Assembly: GCF_002234535.1 (NCBI RefSeq)
Contig: NZ_CP022521.1
Coordinates: 496,001 to 560,000 of the forward strand
DNA length: 64,000 nucleotides
Source of the DNA: Actinoalloteichus hoggarensis
GTDB lineage: Bacteria; Actinomycetota; Actinomycetes; Mycobacteriales; Pseudonocardiaceae
Direction of reading: 5' to 3'
The position numbers were made by a program, and so were the translations under genes. The notes under the pieces were generated by a model that worked only from the letters and a program-made list of their open reading frames with translations, was not told the DNA's origin and searched no databases. Below are positions 1-9,856 of the stretch, in pieces (position 1 is the stretch's first letter; each line of letters begins with the position of its first letter).

Positions 1-81
1 CGAGGCGAACCGAATCGACGGCCGCCGCGAACACCGGTCAGACGTCAGCGCAAGAAGACTTCCGACAAGGAGTGATCGGCA

Positions 82-765
82 GTGCGTAAGACCAGGCAGA
101 ACGTGATCATCGGCGTGTTTGCCGCCCTGGCTCTCACGGTGACGGCATGCGGCAGCGGGGAGGAGGCCGCCGAGGACACCGGGGCGGCGGGCGCCGCCAC
201 CGCGGACGAGACCACCGAACCGGCCGCCTCCGACGGCATGGACTCCTCGGGCATGTCCGAGGCCGCGGGCGTCACCACCCCGGAGGACACCTTCGGTCCG
301 GCCTGCGGAGACCTTCCACAGGGCGACGAGCCCGGCTCGTTGGAGTCGATGGGCCCGCAGCCGGTGGCCGACGCGGCGAGCACCAACCCCGTGCTCACCC
401 GGCTCGTCTCCGCCGTGGGCGCCGTTCCCGGGCTCGGCGACACCCTCAACGGCGCTGAGGGGCTGACCGTGTTCGCCCCTGCCGACTCGGCCTTCGACGC
501 ACTCGGTGAGGGCGCCTTCGACGACCTGGCCGCCGACTCCGACGCGCTCGGCGAGGTCCTCGGCTACCACGTCGTGGGCGAGCGTCTCGACGCGGACGGC
601 GTCGCCGAGGCGGGCACGCTGCCGACGTTGCAGGGCGGCGAGCTGACCGTCGAGGGCGAGGGCGAGTCGATGACCGTCGACGGCGCGGCCATCGCCTGCG
701 GCAACATTCCGACCGCCAACGCCACCGTGTTCGTCATCGACACGGTCCTGACCCCCGGGAGCTGA
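82..765 (+). CDS. Fasciclin (FAS1) domain lipoprotein
   Basis: This encodes a 227-aa exported protein. The N-terminus has Lys/Arg, a hydrophobic stretch and a lipobox ending TVTAC with Cys23, so it should be a lipid-anchored surface protein. Residues about 25-75 are an Ala/Glu/Asp/Thr/Ser-rich linker. Residues about 95-226 form one FAS1 domain, with the typical TVFAPADSAFDAL segment, the YHVVGERL segment and a hydrophobic end (VFVIDTVLTP). FAS1 domains of the MPB70 type are adhesion or cell-surface proteins; the exact role here is unknown. The GTG start is set by AAGGAG at 67-72. The gene stands alone, with a strong hairpin after it. Confidence 0.88.
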   Translation: MRKTRQNVIIGVFAALALTVTACGSGEEAAEDTGAAGAATADETTEPAASDGMDSSGMSEAAGVTTPEDTFGPACGDLPQGDEPGSLESMGPQPVADAASTNPVLTRLVSAVGAVPGLGDTLNGAEGLTVFAPADSAFDALGEGAFDDLAADSDALGEVLGYHVVGERLDADGVAEAGTLPTLQGGELTVEGEGESMTVDGAAIACGNIPTANATVFVIDTVLTPGS

Positions 766-922
766 TTCACGCGGGTCGGGATCCCCCGGGGCCCGGTCGG
801 AACGGGAACGGTCGACGACCCGCCCCGTCTCCGCCGAGGCCGCGGCGGGCCCGACGATCGAACACCCCGCGCGGGCCGGTGGCGGCCGGGTGGCGGGCCG
901 CAGACACCTCACCTCGCCTTCA

Positions 923-961
923 CGCCGCGTCACCGAAAAGTGGATCTTCGGTGACGCGGCG
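923..961 (+). terminator. Intrinsic-terminator-like hairpin after the FAS1 gene
   Basis: A perfect 15-bp stem (923-937 pairing with 947-961) encloses a 9-base loop. There is no long T tract, as is common in high-GC actinomycetes. It lies between the FAS1 gene and the rex promoter and probably separates the two transcripts. Confidence 0.7.
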
Positions 962-1003
962 TCTCACTGTTCGACGCCTTGATCGCTGTTTGCGTTAGCA
1001 ACT

Positions 1004-1021
1004 TTGTGCAAGTCTTCACAA
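1004..1021. promoter_or_regulatory. Rex operator upstream of rex-hemACD
   Basis: TTGTGCAAGTCTTCACAA matches the known Rex consensus TTGTGAAnnnnTTCACAA at every fixed position except one. It lies about 100 bases before rex. A weak promoter, TTGTGC with a 17-base spacer and TACCGT at 1027-1032, would overlap it, so Rex binding would block transcription. Autoregulation of rex-hemACD by this site type is established in Streptomyces; its use here is inference. Confidence 0.8.
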
Positions 1022-1119
1022 GCGGTTACCGTGTAGTCGTCACGGCGGCGCGCGACTCACTCACTCAGCTGGAACGACTGTCGCGTGACGCCCGGTGAGC
1101 AAGCATGAGGAGAGTCAGC

Positions 1120-1923
1120 GTGGCAGCGCAGCGGGATGCGGGTGATGGCTTCACCACGGACACCGCCGCGCCGGGCGTGACCCCCGTGGAGGCCTCGGTG
1201 GTCCGAGAACGGGCCAGGGCGATTCCCGAGGCGGCGGTGGCGCGACTGGCGGTGTATCTGCGGGTCCTCTCAGATCTGTCTCGCGACGGAGTGACGAAGA
1301 TCTCCAGCGAGGAACTCTCCGTGGCGACGGGGGTCAACTCGGCGAAGCTGAGGAAAGACCTCTCGTACATCGGTTCCTACGGAACCAGAGGCGTCGGATA
1401 CGACGTCGACGTGCTCGTCGGTCAGATCGAACGAACGCTCGGTCTCACCCGTCAGCACAGCGTGGCCGTCGTCGGCATCGGGAATCTGGGCCATGCCCTC
1501 GCGAATTACGGCGGATTTCCCGGACGCGGATTCCCGGTCGCGGCGCTGTTCGACGTCGATCCAGACCTGATGGGCGTCCCTGTCGGCGGGATGCCGGTGC
1601 ACCACGTCAACGACATCAGGCGGGTCTGCGCCGAGCTGGAGGTCACCATCGGCGTGATCGCCACGCCGGCTCAGGGGGCGCAGAACGTCTGCGACAGTTT
1701 GGTTCAGGGCGGCGTGCGGTGCATCCTGAACTTCGCACCCGTCGTACTTCAGGTCCCGGACTACGTCGAGGTGCGCAAAGTCGACCTAGCGGTGGAGTTG
1801 CAGATCTTGTCGTTCCATGTGGCCCGGCGGGCGGATCAGGAGCAGGACGCGGCGTTCTCCTCGGCACACGCCGCGCCCCAGCCGGGCGTCGCGTCGGTTC
1901 CCGGCGTGGTGATCCCGCGATGA
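1120..1923 (+). CDS. rex: Redox-sensing transcriptional repressor Rex
   Basis: A 267-aa Rex repressor that senses the NADH/NAD+ ratio and releases DNA when NADH is high. An N-terminal winged helix (about residues 20-80, including [19 protein letters not shown]) is followed by a Rossmann domain with the nucleotide loop VGIGNLG and the segment [10 protein letters not shown] chose the GTG at 1120 because AGGAG at 1108-1112 sits 7 bases before it; an in-frame ATG at 1105 overlaps that ribosome site. The stop overlaps the hemA start by 4 bases. The C-terminal 35 residues are a variable tail. The gene has a Rex site in front of it and probably represses itself with the hem genes. Confidence 0.95.
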   Translation: MAAQRDAGDGFTTDTAAPGVTPVEASVVRERARAIPEAAVARLAVYLRVLSDLSRDGVTKISSEELSVATGVNSAKLRKDLSYIGSYGTRGVGYDVDVLVGQIERTLGLTRQHSVAVVGIGNLGHALANYGGFPGRGFPVAALFDVDPDLMGVPVGGMPVHHVNDIRRVCAELEVTIGVIATPAQGAQNVCDSLVQGGVRCILNFAPVVLQVPDYVEVRKVDLAVELQILSFHVARRADQEQDAAFSSAHAAPQPGVASVPGVVIPR

Positions 1924-3578
1924 GCCTGCTCGCCATCGGGATGTCGCACCGCAGTGCGTCCCTGACGCTGCTGGAACGTGCCGTCGTCGGCGCGCCGGAC
2001 ACCGAGAAGCTGCTCGACGAGCTGCTGCGCTGCGCCAGCGTCGACGAGGTGCTGCTGCTCTCGACCTGCAACCGCGTCGAGGTCTACGCGATGGTCGAGT
2101 CCTTCCACAGCGCCGTCGAAGAGGTCACCGGCGTCCTGGCCCGCCACACCGGGCTGGACGGCGCCGAACTGACCGACGGCATGTACGTGCACTACGCCGC
2201 GGCCGCGGTGGAGCACCTGTTCACCGTCGCCGCGGGACTCGACTCCATGGTGGTCGGCGAGGAGCAGATCCTGGGCCAGCTTCGTGGCGCCTACACGGCC
2301 GCCGAGGCGGCACGGACCGTCGGCCGCGCGCTGCACGAGCTGTTGCAACAGGCGCTCCGCGTCGGCAAGCGGGCGCACTCCGAGACCGAGATCGGCGCCG
2401 AGGGCGCCTCCGTCGTCTCCGAGGCGCTGTCCGACGCCGCCGCGCTCCTCGGCGACCTGGCAGGCGGACGGGGCCTGGTGGTCGGTGCGGGATCGATGGG
2501 CGGACTGGCCGCCGCGCACCTGCGAAGAGCGGGCATCGCGGAGCTGGTGATCGCCAACCGCACGGCCGACAACGGTGACCGGCTGGCCGCCACCACCGTC
2601 GAGGCGGGCACGCCCGCCCGCTCGGTGGGTCTGGACCGGCTCGCGGTCGAGCTCGTCGACGCGGACGTGGTGGTCGTCTGCACCGGTTCGTTGGAGACCG
2701 TCGTCGACGTCGACACCGTGCGGACGGCGCTGGCGGACCGGAGGCCGGGCAGGCCGCTGGTCTTCTGCGATCTGGGGCTGCCCCGCGACGTGGACGCCGG
2801 CGTGGCCGAGCTGGACGCGGTGTCGGTGGTGGACCTGGACACGCTGCGCGCCCGGCTGCGCGGGCGTGGGGACGCCGACGCCTTCGCCCAGGTCGGCACG
2901 CTGATCGCGGCCGAGGTGGAGCACTACTTCGCCGCGCAGCGCTCCGCGTCGGTGACGCCCACGGTCACGGCCCTGCGCAGGCAGGCGGCCGAGGTGGTCG
3001 ACGCCGAACTGCTGCGGCTGGACTCTCGACTCCCCGACCTCGCACCCGAAGTGCGGGCCGAGCTGAGCCGCACCGTCCGCCGTGTGGTGGACAAGCTGCT
3101 GCACACCCCGACCGTGCGGGTGAAGCAACTGGCCGCGGGTGCGCAGGGCGTGGGCTACGCCGACGCGCTGCGCGAGCTGTTCAACCTCGATCAGCAGCTG
3201 CCGAACGCGGTGAGCGCGGCGAAGACCGGACTCGGCGAGGGCGCGCGGGCCGGACGGGACGGGGCGGATCGCAGGGGACACGCGGAGTTCGCGGACTCCT
3301 CCGACGGTGGAGGCGCGGCGAATCCGTCCGGCAGGACCGCCGCCCCGGCGATGGTGCCTCCGGAGGCGGCTTCCGGCGCCCAGCCGCCCACGACGGCGGT
3401 GTTGACCGAGGTCACGAACGCGCCGACCTCGACGGTCGCCGCACCGATGCAGGCCGCGGGCGAGACGACCGAGACGCCGGAGGCGTCCGCGGCAGACGAA
3501 CGACGGCGACGTGGCGAGGGCGGCTCGGCGGAGCGGAGTCCGCAGGAGCGCCCCGACCTGGATGGTGGGCAGCGGTGA
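1920..3578 (+). CDS. hemA: Glutamyl-tRNA reductase
   Basis: The first committed step of C5-pathway tetrapyrrole synthesis: NADPH-dependent reduction of glutamyl-tRNA(Glu) to glutamate-1-semialdehyde. At 552 aa it has the catalytic motif [11 protein letters not shown] with Cys50, the substrate segment [10 protein letters not shown], an NADPH-binding [12 protein letters not shown] and the C-terminal dimerisation helices up to about residue 430. The last 120 or so residues are a low-complexity Ala/Pro/Thr/Ser/Arg tail, absent in short homologues but seen in other actinomycetes. The ATG overlaps the rex stop (ATGA), so the two are translationally coupled. HemL, which acts next, is encoded at 11602-12942. 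Confidence 0.96.
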   Translation: MSLLAIGMSHRSASLTLLERAVVGAPDTEKLLDELLRCASVDEVLLLSTCNRVEVYAMVESFHSAVEEVTGVLARHTGLDGAELTDGMYVHYAAAAVEHLFTVAAGLDSMVVGEEQILGQLRGAYTAAEAARTVGRALHELLQQALRVGKRAHSETEIGAEGASVVSEALSDAAALLGDLAGGRGLVVGAGSMGGLAAAHLRRAGIAELVIANRTADNGDRLAATTVEAGTPARSVGLDRLAVELVDADVVVVCTGSLETVVDVDTVRTALADRRPGRPLVFCDLGLPRDVDAGVAELDAVSVVDLDTLRARLRGRGDADAFAQVGTLIAAEVEHYFAAQRSASVTPTVTALRRQAAEVVDAELLRLDSRLPDLAPEVRAELSRTVRRVVDKLLHTPTVRVKQLAAGAQGVGYADALRELFNLDQQLPNAVSAAKTGLGEGARAGRDGADRRGHAEFADSSDGGGAANPSGRTAAPAMVPPEAASGAQPPTTAVLTEVTNAPTSTVAAPMQAAGETTETPEASAADERRRRGEGGSAERSPQERPDLDGGQR

Positions 3579-4510
3579 ACCGCAGGATTCGCATCGGTAC
3601 CAGGGGCAGCAGGCTTGCGCTTGCCCAGACCGGATGGGTGGCAGACCAGCTCACGGCGGCGGGAGCCGACGTCGAACTGGTGCCGATCAGCACCCCCGGC
3701 GACCGTTCCATGGCGCCGATCGCCGAGATCGGCGTCGGCGTGTTCACCTCCGCCCTGCGCACGGCGCTGCTCGCCGACGAGATCGACGTCGCCGTGCACT
3801 CCTTCAAAGACCTGCCCACCACACCGGACCCCGGGCTCTCCGTGGCGGCGGTGCCTCGACGGGAGGACCCGCGCGATGCGCTGGTCGCCCGCGACGGCCT
3901 GCGCCTCGTCGAGCTGCCGCCGGGGTCGACGGTGGGCACCGGCTCCCCGCGGCGGGCCACTCAGCTGGAGGCCCTCGGCCTCGGGCTCGTGGTGCGTCCG
4001 CTGCGCGGCAACGTGGACACCCGACTTCGCAAGGTCGCCGACGGCGAGCTTGACGCGATCGTGGTCGCCCGCGCCGGGCTGGCCCGCTTGGGCCTGCTCG
4101 ACGTCATCACCGAATCGCTCGATCCACTGCAGATGCTCTCGGCCCCTGCGCAGGGTGCCCTTGCCGTGGAGTGCCGCGTCGACGACGTGGACATCGAGCA
4201 CCTGATCCAGTCCACTCTGGACGACCCGGCCAGTCGTGCCGCGGTGACCGCCGAGCGCGCCCTGCTGGCCGCGCTGGAGGCTGGTTGCAGCGCGCCCGTC
4301 GGTGCACTGGCCGAGGTGGTGGAGGACCTCGACGACGAGGGGCGCGTGAAGCTGCGCCTGTCGTTGCGAGGGGTCGCGGCGACATCGCAGAGCGATGTGC
4401 TTCGAGCCTCCGCCATCGCCGAGACGACCGCAGCAGAGCAGCTAGGCCGCGACGTGGCCGCAGAGCTGTTGGATCTCGGGGCCGCCGTGCTCAGCGGCCC
4501 CGAGCAGTAA
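3575..4510 (+). CDS. hemC: Porphobilinogen deaminase (hydroxymethylbilane synthase)
   Basis: This 311-aa enzyme joins four porphobilinogen molecules into hydroxymethylbilane. It shows the N-terminal [14 protein letters not shown], the HSFKDLPT segment, [10 protein letters not shown] and the cofactor site [11 protein letters not shown], where Cys238 should hold the dipyrromethane. Length is normal for the family. The GTG overlaps the hemA stop by 4 bases (GTGA), placing it in the rex-hemACD operon. Confidence 0.97.
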   Translation: MNRRIRIGTRGSRLALAQTGWVADQLTAAGADVELVPISTPGDRSMAPIAEIGVGVFTSALRTALLADEIDVAVHSFKDLPTTPDPGLSVAAVPRREDPRDALVARDGLRLVELPPGSTVGTGSPRRATQLEALGLGLVVRPLRGNVDTRLRKVADGELDAIVVARAGLARLGLLDVITESLDPLQMLSAPAQGALAVECRVDDVDIEHLIQSTLDDPASRAAVTAERALLAALEAGCSAPVGALAEVVEDLDDEGRVKLRLSLRGVAATSQSDVLRASAIAETTAAEQLGRDVAAELLDLGAAVLSGPEQ

Positions 4511-4529
4511 GGGAGTGGGGAGTGCCCTG

Positions 4530-6059
4530 ATGACCCGTGCACGCAAGATCCCCGGACGTATCGCCTTCGTGGGCACCGGCCCCGGAGACGCGGGACTCCT
4601 CACCGTCCGGGCTAAAGAAGTACTGAAAGCGGCCTCGCTCGTGGTCACCGACCCCGACGTGTCCGCGGAGGCGGCCTCGCTCGTCTCCGAGGGGGCCGAG
4701 GTCCGGCCCGCCGTCGGCGATCCCGCCGACGTGGCCAAGGACATGGTCGCCGAGGCGAAGAACGGTCGCCCCGTCGTCCGCCTCGTCTCCGGCGACCCGT
4801 TCACCGCCGACGCGGTGGTGCGGGAGGCCCAGGCGGTGTCGCGGACGACCATCGCCTTCGACGTCGTTCCCGGCGTCGCGGGTGCCACGGCGGTGCCCGC
4901 CTACGCGGGGGTGGCGCTCGGCGCGGTGCACACCGAGGCCGACGTCCGAGGAACGATGGACTGGGCGGCCCTGGCCGCGGCGCCGGGGACCCTGGTGCTG
5001 CACGCCTCGGGCAGCCATCTGGCGGAGGCCGCGTCCTCGCTGGTGGAACACGGCCTCGCGCCGCAGACCCCGGTGGCCGTCACGGCGGACGGGACGACGT
5101 TCACCCAGCGCACGATCGACACCACGCTCGCCTCGCTCGCCTCGGTGGCCGGGGACCTGCTGGGGCCCCTGGTGATCACCGTCGGGTCCGCGGTGGCCGG
5201 TAGACAGAAGCTCTCCTGGTGGGAGTCGCGCGCCCTGTACGGCTGGAAGGTCCTGGTGCCGCGCACCAAGGACCAGGCGGGCGCGATGAGCGAGCGGCTT
5301 CGGGCGCACGGCGCGATCCCCGTGGAGGTCCCGACCATCTCGGTCGAGCCACCGCGCAGCCCGGCCCAGATGGAGCGGGCGGTCAAGGGACTGGTCGACG
5401 GGCGCTACCAGTGGGTGGTGTTCACCTCGACCAACGCGGTCCGCGCCGTGTGGGAGAAGTTCCGCGAGTTCGGCCTGGACGCCAGGGCCTTCTCCGGAGT
5501 CAAGATCGCCTGTGTCGGCGAGTCGACGGCGGAGAAGGTGCGGTCCTTCGGCATCATCCCCGAGCTGGTTCCCTCCGGGGAGCAGTCCAGCGAGGGGCTG
5601 CTGGCGGACTTCCCGCCCTACGACGACATCCTCGACCCGGTCGACCGGGTGCTGCTGCCCAGGGCGGACATCGCCACGGAGACGCTCGCGGCGGGGCTGC
5701 GCGATCGAGGCTGGGAGATCGACGACGTCACGGCGTACCGGACGGTGCGGGCGGCGCCGCCGCCCGCCGACACGCGCGAGATGATCAAGACCGGCGGTTT
5801 CGACGCGGTGTGCTTCACCTCGTCGTCGACCGTCCGGAACCTGGTCGGCATCGCGGGTAAGCCGCACTCGCGGACCCTGGTGGCCTGCATCGGCCCGGCC
5901 ACGGCCGAGACGGCGACCGAGTTCGGTCTGCGTGTCGACGTGCAGCCCGAGGTCGCGCAGGTGTCGTCCCTGGTGGACGCGCTCGCCTCGCACGCCGCCC
6001 GACTGCGTTCCGAGGGCGCGCTGCCGCCGCCTCGGAAGGCCAAGCGGGCGCGTCGCTGA
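4530..6059 (+). CDS. hemD: Uroporphyrinogen-III synthase fused to a C-methyltransferase-like domain
   Basis: A 509-aa two-domain protein. Residues about 10-235 resemble a uroporphyrinogen-III C-methyltransferase (VGTGPGDAGLLTVRAKEVL at the start, a VVPGVAGATAVPAYAG loop). Residues about 240-500 are the HemD cyclase (VLVPRTKDQAG, VVFTSTNAVRAVWEK, CFTSSSTVRNLVG), which closes hydroxymethylbilane with inversion of ring D. This fusion is usual in actinomycetes. I chose the ATG at 4530 because GGGGAG at 4517-4522 lies 7 bases before it; a GTG at 4515 is the alternative. Whether the methyltransferase half is active cannot be told from sequence. It lies 19 bases after hemC. Confidence 0.93.
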   Translation: MTRARKIPGRIAFVGTGPGDAGLLTVRAKEVLKAASLVVTDPDVSAEAASLVSEGAEVRPAVGDPADVAKDMVAEAKNGRPVVRLVSGDPFTADAVVREAQAVSRTTIAFDVVPGVAGATAVPAYAGVALGAVHTEADVRGTMDWAALAAAPGTLVLHASGSHLAEAASSLVEHGLAPQTPVAVTADGTTFTQRTIDTTLASLASVAGDLLGPLVITVGSAVAGRQKLSWWESRALYGWKVLVPRTKDQAGAMSERLRAHGAIPVEVPTISVEPPRSPAQMERAVKGLVDGRYQWVVFTSTNAVRAVWEKFREFGLDARAFSGVKIACVGESTAEKVRSFGIIPELVPSGEQSSEGLLADFPPYDDILDPVDRVLLPRADIATETLAAGLRDRGWEIDDVTAYRTVRAAPPPADTREMIKTGGFDAVCFTSSSTVRNLVGIAGKPHSRTLVACIGPATAETATEFGLRVDVQPEVAQVSSLVDALASHAARLRSEGALPPPRKAKRARR

Positions 6060-6401
6060 CCGAGACGGCCCTGTCGCGGCCGTCGACTCGATGAACGGAT
6101 CGTTCCCGCCCGACCATGGGCGGGAACGATCCGTTTCGTCGTCAGTGGCGACTCTCGACCGGTGGGGAGGCCGGAGACCTTCCGTCGGATCGGGCATCAC
6201 CACCCGTGGTGCGGCGGAGATCGGCGAGGTCGCGCCGCGGCGGCGCACAGGCCGTCGGGGCGGGAACGCCCGGGCCGCCCCGCGTGGCGGCCTGGAGCCC
6301 CCAGGGCACCGGAATCCGGCAGGATCGAGACCAGAAGAGAGGGCGCCCGGCCGCGACGGCGTCCGCCGAATCGAAGTCGCGGGATCGACGAAGGAGCCGA
6401 C
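6060..6401. other. hemD-hemB intergenic region
   Basis: The 342 bases hold the strong hairpin at 6094-6135 and then about 260 bases with no recognisable gene. The hemB ribosome site AAGGAG is at 6391-6396. A separate hemB promoter is expected here because the hairpin should stop read-through from hemD, but I see no clear box. Confidence 0.5.
6094..6135 (+). terminator. Terminator hairpin after hemD
   Basis: A perfect 18-bp stem (6094-6111 with 6118-6135) with a 6-base loop GACCAT, followed by a short T run. It should end the rex-hemACD transcript. Confidence 0.85.
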
Positions 6402-7379
6402 ATGTTCCCGACGCACCGTCCCCGGCGGTTGCGACGCACCCCGGCGGTGCGTCGACTGGTCGCCGAGACGAGCGTGGCACCACGACAGCTGGTGCTGCCG
6501 ATGTTCGTCAAGGAGGGCGTGTCCGCTCCGGTGCCGATCGCCTCGATGCCCGGCGTCGTCCAGCACGATCTCGACTCGCTCCGGCGGGCCGCCGTCGAGG
6601 CCGTCGAGGCGGGCGTGGGCGGCCTGATGCTCTTCGGCGTGCCCGCGGTTCGGGATGCCGTCGGCTCCGCGGGCACCGATCCGGACGGCATCCTCAACCG
6701 CGCGCTGACCGCGGTCGCCGCCGAGGTCGGCGACGCGACGGTGCTCATGGCGGACTGCTGCCTCGACGAGTTCACCGATCACGGACATTGCGGCCTGCTC
6801 GCCGCGGACGGCAGCGTGGACAACGACGCGACCCTGACCGCGTACCGGGAACTGGCCGTCGCCCAGGCCAGGGCGGGCGCTCAGGTCGTCGGGCCCAGCG
6901 GGATGATGGACGGCCAGGTGGCGGCCATTCGCGAGGCGCTGGACGAGGCCGCGTTCGCCGACACCGCGATCCTGGCCTACTCGGCGAAGTACACCTCCGC
7001 CTTCTACGGCCCGTTCCGCGACGCCGTGGAATCCCAGCTCAGCGGTGATCGACGGACCTACCAGCAGGACCCCGCCAACGCCAGGGAGGCGTTGCGCGAG
7101 GTGACGCTGGACCTCGCCGAGGGCGCCGACGCGGTGATGATCAAGCCCGCGATGTCCTATCTGGACGTGGTACGGCAGGTGGCCGAGATCGCCGACGTCC
7201 CGGTGGCCGCCTATCAGATCTCCGGCGAGTACTCGATGATCGAGGCCGCCGCCGCCCAGGGTTGGCTGGACCGACGGTCGGCCGTCCTGGAGACGCTGAC
7301 CTCGATTCGCCGCGCTGGCGCGGACATCGTGTTGACGTACTGGGCGGTCGAGGCCGCTCGCTGGCTGCGCGAGGACTGA
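6402..7379 (+). CDS. hemB: Delta-aminolevulinic acid dehydratase (porphobilinogen synthase)
   Basis: A 325-aa enzyme that condenses two 5-aminolevulinate molecules to porphobilinogen. The Schiff-base lysines are visible as Lys196 in [16 protein letters not shown] and Lys248 in [12 protein letters not shown]. The metal site reads [15 protein letters not shown]: the second Cys of the classic zinc triad is Asp122, while the other Cys positions remain, a mixed pattern that I recall from other actinomycete HemB proteins. ATG 6402 is set by AAGGAG at 6391-6396. It is probably transcribed separately from hemACD. Confidence 0.96.
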   Translation: MFPTHRPRRLRRTPAVRRLVAETSVAPRQLVLPMFVKEGVSAPVPIASMPGVVQHDLDSLRRAAVEAVEAGVGGLMLFGVPAVRDAVGSAGTDPDGILNRALTAVAAEVGDATVLMADCCLDEFTDHGHCGLLAADGSVDNDATLTAYRELAVAQARAGAQVVGPSGMMDGQVAAIREALDEAAFADTAILAYSAKYTSAFYGPFRDAVESQLSGDRRTYQQDPANAREALREVTLDLAEGADAVMIKPAMSYLDVVRQVAEIADVPVAAYQISGEYSMIEAAAAQGWLDRRSAVLETLTSIRRAGADIVLTYWAVEAARWLRED

Positions 7380-7390
7380 CCGGCTCGGGC

Positions 7391-7432
7391 GTCGACCGGT
7401 GTGTGCTCGACGGGGCCGCCGCACCGGTCGAC
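7391..7432 (+). terminator. Inverted repeat after hemB
   Basis: GTCGACCGGTG (7391-7401) pairs perfectly with 7422-7432 across a 20-base loop, 12 bases after the hemB stop. It is a plausible terminator, though the loop is long and there is no T tract. Confidence 0.5.
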
Positions 7433-7684
7433 CGGCACGGCGTCGCGGCCGAAGCGGCGGCCGGGCGCATGAACGGCGTGGGTCCGCGTGTGCTCTCCCG
7501 CCGGCACCCGCCTGCGGTGGTCACCGGAGCCGTCTCCCCGTCGTGGGGCGGGAGTTCCGAAGAGACGTCGTCGGTCTCGGTCCCGATCTGGGCTCGGCCT
7601 CGGCACACTGCGGTGGGCCCTCCGGGGACGGGAATCCGTCGGCGTCGGATCTCGACTCCGGGCGTCCGGAATGGCCGATGATGG

Positions 7685-7714
7685 TTCACCTGTGACCCGG
7701 TCGAGCGCTATGTT
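7685..7714 (+). promoter_or_regulatory. Probable leaderless promoter
   Basis: TTCACC (7685-7690), an 18-base spacer and TATGTT (7709-7714) lie 6 bases before the ATG at 7721. No ribosome site precedes that ATG, so the mRNA probably starts at the start codon. Confidence 0.55.
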
Positions 7715-7720
7715 GAGCCG

Positions 7721-8485
7721 ATGATCACGCCGGTGGGCCCCGAGTCCGCCCGACCGTCCGCCGCCTCGCAGCGCGGCCCCGAAGCGGCCGTCGACGCCGA
7801 CACGGATGCCGACACGGATGCCGGTCGGCGGGTGGCGCGGACCGGTGCGGTGGAGCCGGGCGAGGGTTCGGGAGGTCCTGCCGAGGCGGCGGGCCCGCAG
7901 AGCGGTGTGCGTGAGACCGAGGCTGGGAAGCAGACCGGGACCGAGACGCCGGCCCAGATCGAGAACGAGGCCGAGAACGAGGACGGGACCGGAACCGGGA
8001 CCGAGGCGGGGACCGGGCAGCCGACCGAGATCGTGACCTGGACCGGGAACGAAGCCGAGGTCGAAGCCGAGACCGAGACCTCGCCGTCGAACCCGCCGGG
8101 CATTCCGATCGAGGTGAGCGTCGCGGCCGGGTTGATGGGCGTGGTGGTCGTCCTTCAGCTGCTTGTTCCGATCCGAACGCTGTTGGCGGGGGTGCCTGCC
8201 GATCGATGGGGTTCGGTGGGACTGGCCGTGCTCCAGTGGTTCGGCTTCCTCACCGTGTACGCGTTCTTCGGCTTCTCGGCGTATCGCGGCGCGCACTGGG
8301 CGCGGATCCTGCTGCTGGTCTTGGCGGCCGTGGCCGTGTTCGGCTTCCTGGCCGACACCGAGGAGCGGGTCTTCGGGTTCGCCGCGATCCTGCACTGTGT
8401 CGCGGTGCTCATGCTGTTCCTGCCCGGTTCGAGGAGCCATTTCGAGCCTGCCGGCCCCGCACTCCGCGGTTCTCGGCCCTCGTGA
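7721..8485 (+). CDS. Membrane protein with acidic Thr/Glu-rich N-terminus (WARI family)
   Basis: A 254-aa protein of unknown function. Residues 1-125 are a low-complexity tail rich in Thr, Glu and Ala with repeated Gly-Thr-Glu type runs. Residues about 128-245 carry four hydrophobic segments, with a conserved HWARILLLVLAAVAV before the third. The same R/N-W-A/P-R-I motif and topology recur in the genes at 8972, 9857 and 10472, so the four are probably diverged duplicates. The other three lack this long charged tail. The start follows a leaderless promoter. I do not recognise a function. Confidence 0.7.
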   Translation: MITPVGPESARPSAASQRGPEAAVDADTDADTDAGRRVARTGAVEPGEGSGGPAEAAGPQSGVRETEAGKQTGTETPAQIENEAENEDGTGTGTEAGTGQPTEIVTWTGNEAEVEAETETSPSNPPGIPIEVSVAAGLMGVVVVLQLLVPIRTLLAGVPADRWGSVGLAVLQWFGFLTVYAFFGFSAYRGAHWARILLLVLAAVAVFGFLADTEERVFGFAAILHCVAVLMLFLPGSRSHFEPAGPALRGSRPS

Positions 8486-8971
8486 CGGGGCTCCGTCGGT
8501 ACGCCGACGGGCCGCGCGGCGATCGTCGGATGCCCGATCACGCCGACGATTCGTCCCGATCCGGGTGCGATGTCGGCGCGCGAGGGCGGCGGGGCGGCGC
8601 GCCGGACGGCAGTCGGCGGAGCGCGATCGGGCAGCGGGTCGGGCCGTCGAGAGCGGCACCGCGGCCGGTTGCGGCGGCCTCGGCGCCCGCCTGCCGAAGA
8701 TGTCATCCGAACCGGTGATCTTCGTCCCCGGGCGTGCCGTCGACCCGTTCGGCGGTAGGCGGCGGAACGAGCGGCGGACTCGACCGCGGCGGTCGCGACT
8801 CGACCGGGCGATGAACCGATCACCCTGCGACGACGCGGCATCGCACCCGACGATCGACCCCGACCGGCCCCGAGCGGCACGGCGGTGATGGAGCCCTCGA
8901 TCTCGCCACCGGCCTCGACCCGGTCCGGCCAGGCTGTGGACATCGCGGCGGGCGGCTTCTAACGTTCAGGC
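8486..8971. other. Intergenic region, no gene seen
   Basis: The 486 bases separate two related membrane-protein genes. Possible reading frames here are Arg-rich and unlike protein. The only element I support is the leaderless promoter at its right end (8937-8965). Confidence 0.45.
8937..8965 (+). promoter_or_regulatory. Leaderless promoter
   Basis: TGGACA (8937-8942), a 17-base spacer and TAACGT (8960-8965), then 6 bases to the GTG at 8972. This is the best housekeeping-type promoter match in the window. Confidence 0.65.
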
Positions 8972-9523
8972 GTGTCCACTCCCGAAGATCCGGATCGTCC
9001 TGGTTCGCACGAGTCGATCCCGTCCTCGTCGTACCCCGCCGCCCCCGCGGCCAACTCGGGTGTGCAGACGATCCCGATTCCCCGAGAAGTCAAGATCTCC
9101 TTCTGGATCTGGATCGTGACGGCGGTGGTGATCTTCAGCTCGGTGCTCTCCCTGTTCGGTCAGCGCGACGAGATCAGGGCTCAGACGATGCAGGAGAACC
9201 AGGGCAGCCTGACACCGGAGGAGGTGGACCAGGCGGTCGATCTCGCCTTCGGACTCTTCTTCGTCGTCTACCTCTCCGTCGCCCTCCTGTTCACACTGTT
9301 CGCCTTCAAGGCCAAGGCGGGGCGGAACTGGGCGCGGATCGCGCTGGCGGTGGTGACCGGTCTCAACCTGCTCGCCTTCATCAGCGGGCCGAACTCGGGC
9401 CATCTGATGAGCATGTTGTCGATCCTCGTCTCAGCGCTCGCCGTGGTGCTGCTGTATCTGCCGAACTCCAGTGCCTACTTCGCTCTGAAGAAGAACCTCC
9501 CCACCCGGGGCGTGAACTCGTAG
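8972..9523 (+). CDS. Small four-TM membrane protein (WARI family)
   Basis: A 183-aa membrane protein of unknown function. A polar N-terminal tail of about 40 residues precedes four hydrophobic segments: about 44-60, 88-112, 118-136 and 145-162. The motif AGRNWARIALAVVTGLNLL starts the third segment and a YLPNSSAYFALKK end matches the YFQQS and KSSIWL ends of its neighbours. Segments one and two are separated by a polar loop with TPEEVDQAVDLAFG. The GTG start follows a strong leaderless promoter. It belongs to a local family of four paralogues. Confidence 0.78.
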   Translation: MSTPEDPDRPGSHESIPSSSYPAAPAANSGVQTIPIPREVKISFWIWIVTAVVIFSSVLSLFGQRDEIRAQTMQENQGSLTPEEVDQAVDLAFGLFFVVYLSVALLFTLFAFKAKAGRNWARIALAVVTGLNLLAFISGPNSGHLMSMLSILVSALAVVLLYLPNSSAYFALKKNLPTRGVNS

Positions 9524-9856
9524 GAACGGCCGGCGTCTGAGACCAGCGGCGGAGTGAGGCGATTCGGCGGGAGACCTCGCCTGCGCCGGCGGACCGACAC
9601 TGGCACGAGTGAGGGGAATCACAACGGCTCGGTGTGGGCCAGCCCTGTGTAGTGTCCACTCACTTCGTTTCCGGAGGTGGCCGATGCGCGAGCTTCCGCA
9701 GGTTCGAGCCCTGCCCGCGTCGGTCGAGCGGCTCGTCGAGATCCGCGATCGGAGTCCGCGTGCCACCCGATTCGCGACAGGCGAAAGACCCGTTATCGGG
9801 GACGGTCATCCCCATTCCGCTGGACGATCAAGGAAGCGTTTCCTACTGTGCTGCTC
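9524..9856. other. Intergenic region with a doubtful 58-codon ORF
   Basis: The 333 bases contain an ATG at 9684 with a good ribosome site (GGAGG, 6 bases away) opening a 58-codon frame to 9860. Its second half has poor codon use and contains the promoter of the next gene, so I do not call it a gene. The promoter at 9821-9849 is the supported element. Confidence 0.45.
9821..9849 (+). promoter_or_regulatory. Leaderless promoter
   Basis: TGGACG (9821-9826), a 17-base spacer and TACTGT (9844-9849), then 7 bases to the GTG at 9857. It decides the start of the following gene. Confidence 0.6.

Larger units (their letters stand above)
7380..7720. other. Intergenic region after hemB
   Basis: It contains the hemB hairpin (7391-7432), about 250 bases with no supported gene, and the leaderless promoter of the next gene at its right end. 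Confidence 0.45.

Noticed and set aside
4491-7424. A 977-codon open frame on the minus strand across hemD and hemB
   Set aside because: It is the antisense of well-supported hem genes and gives Arg/His/Gly-rich text without domains, as expected in high-GC DNA.
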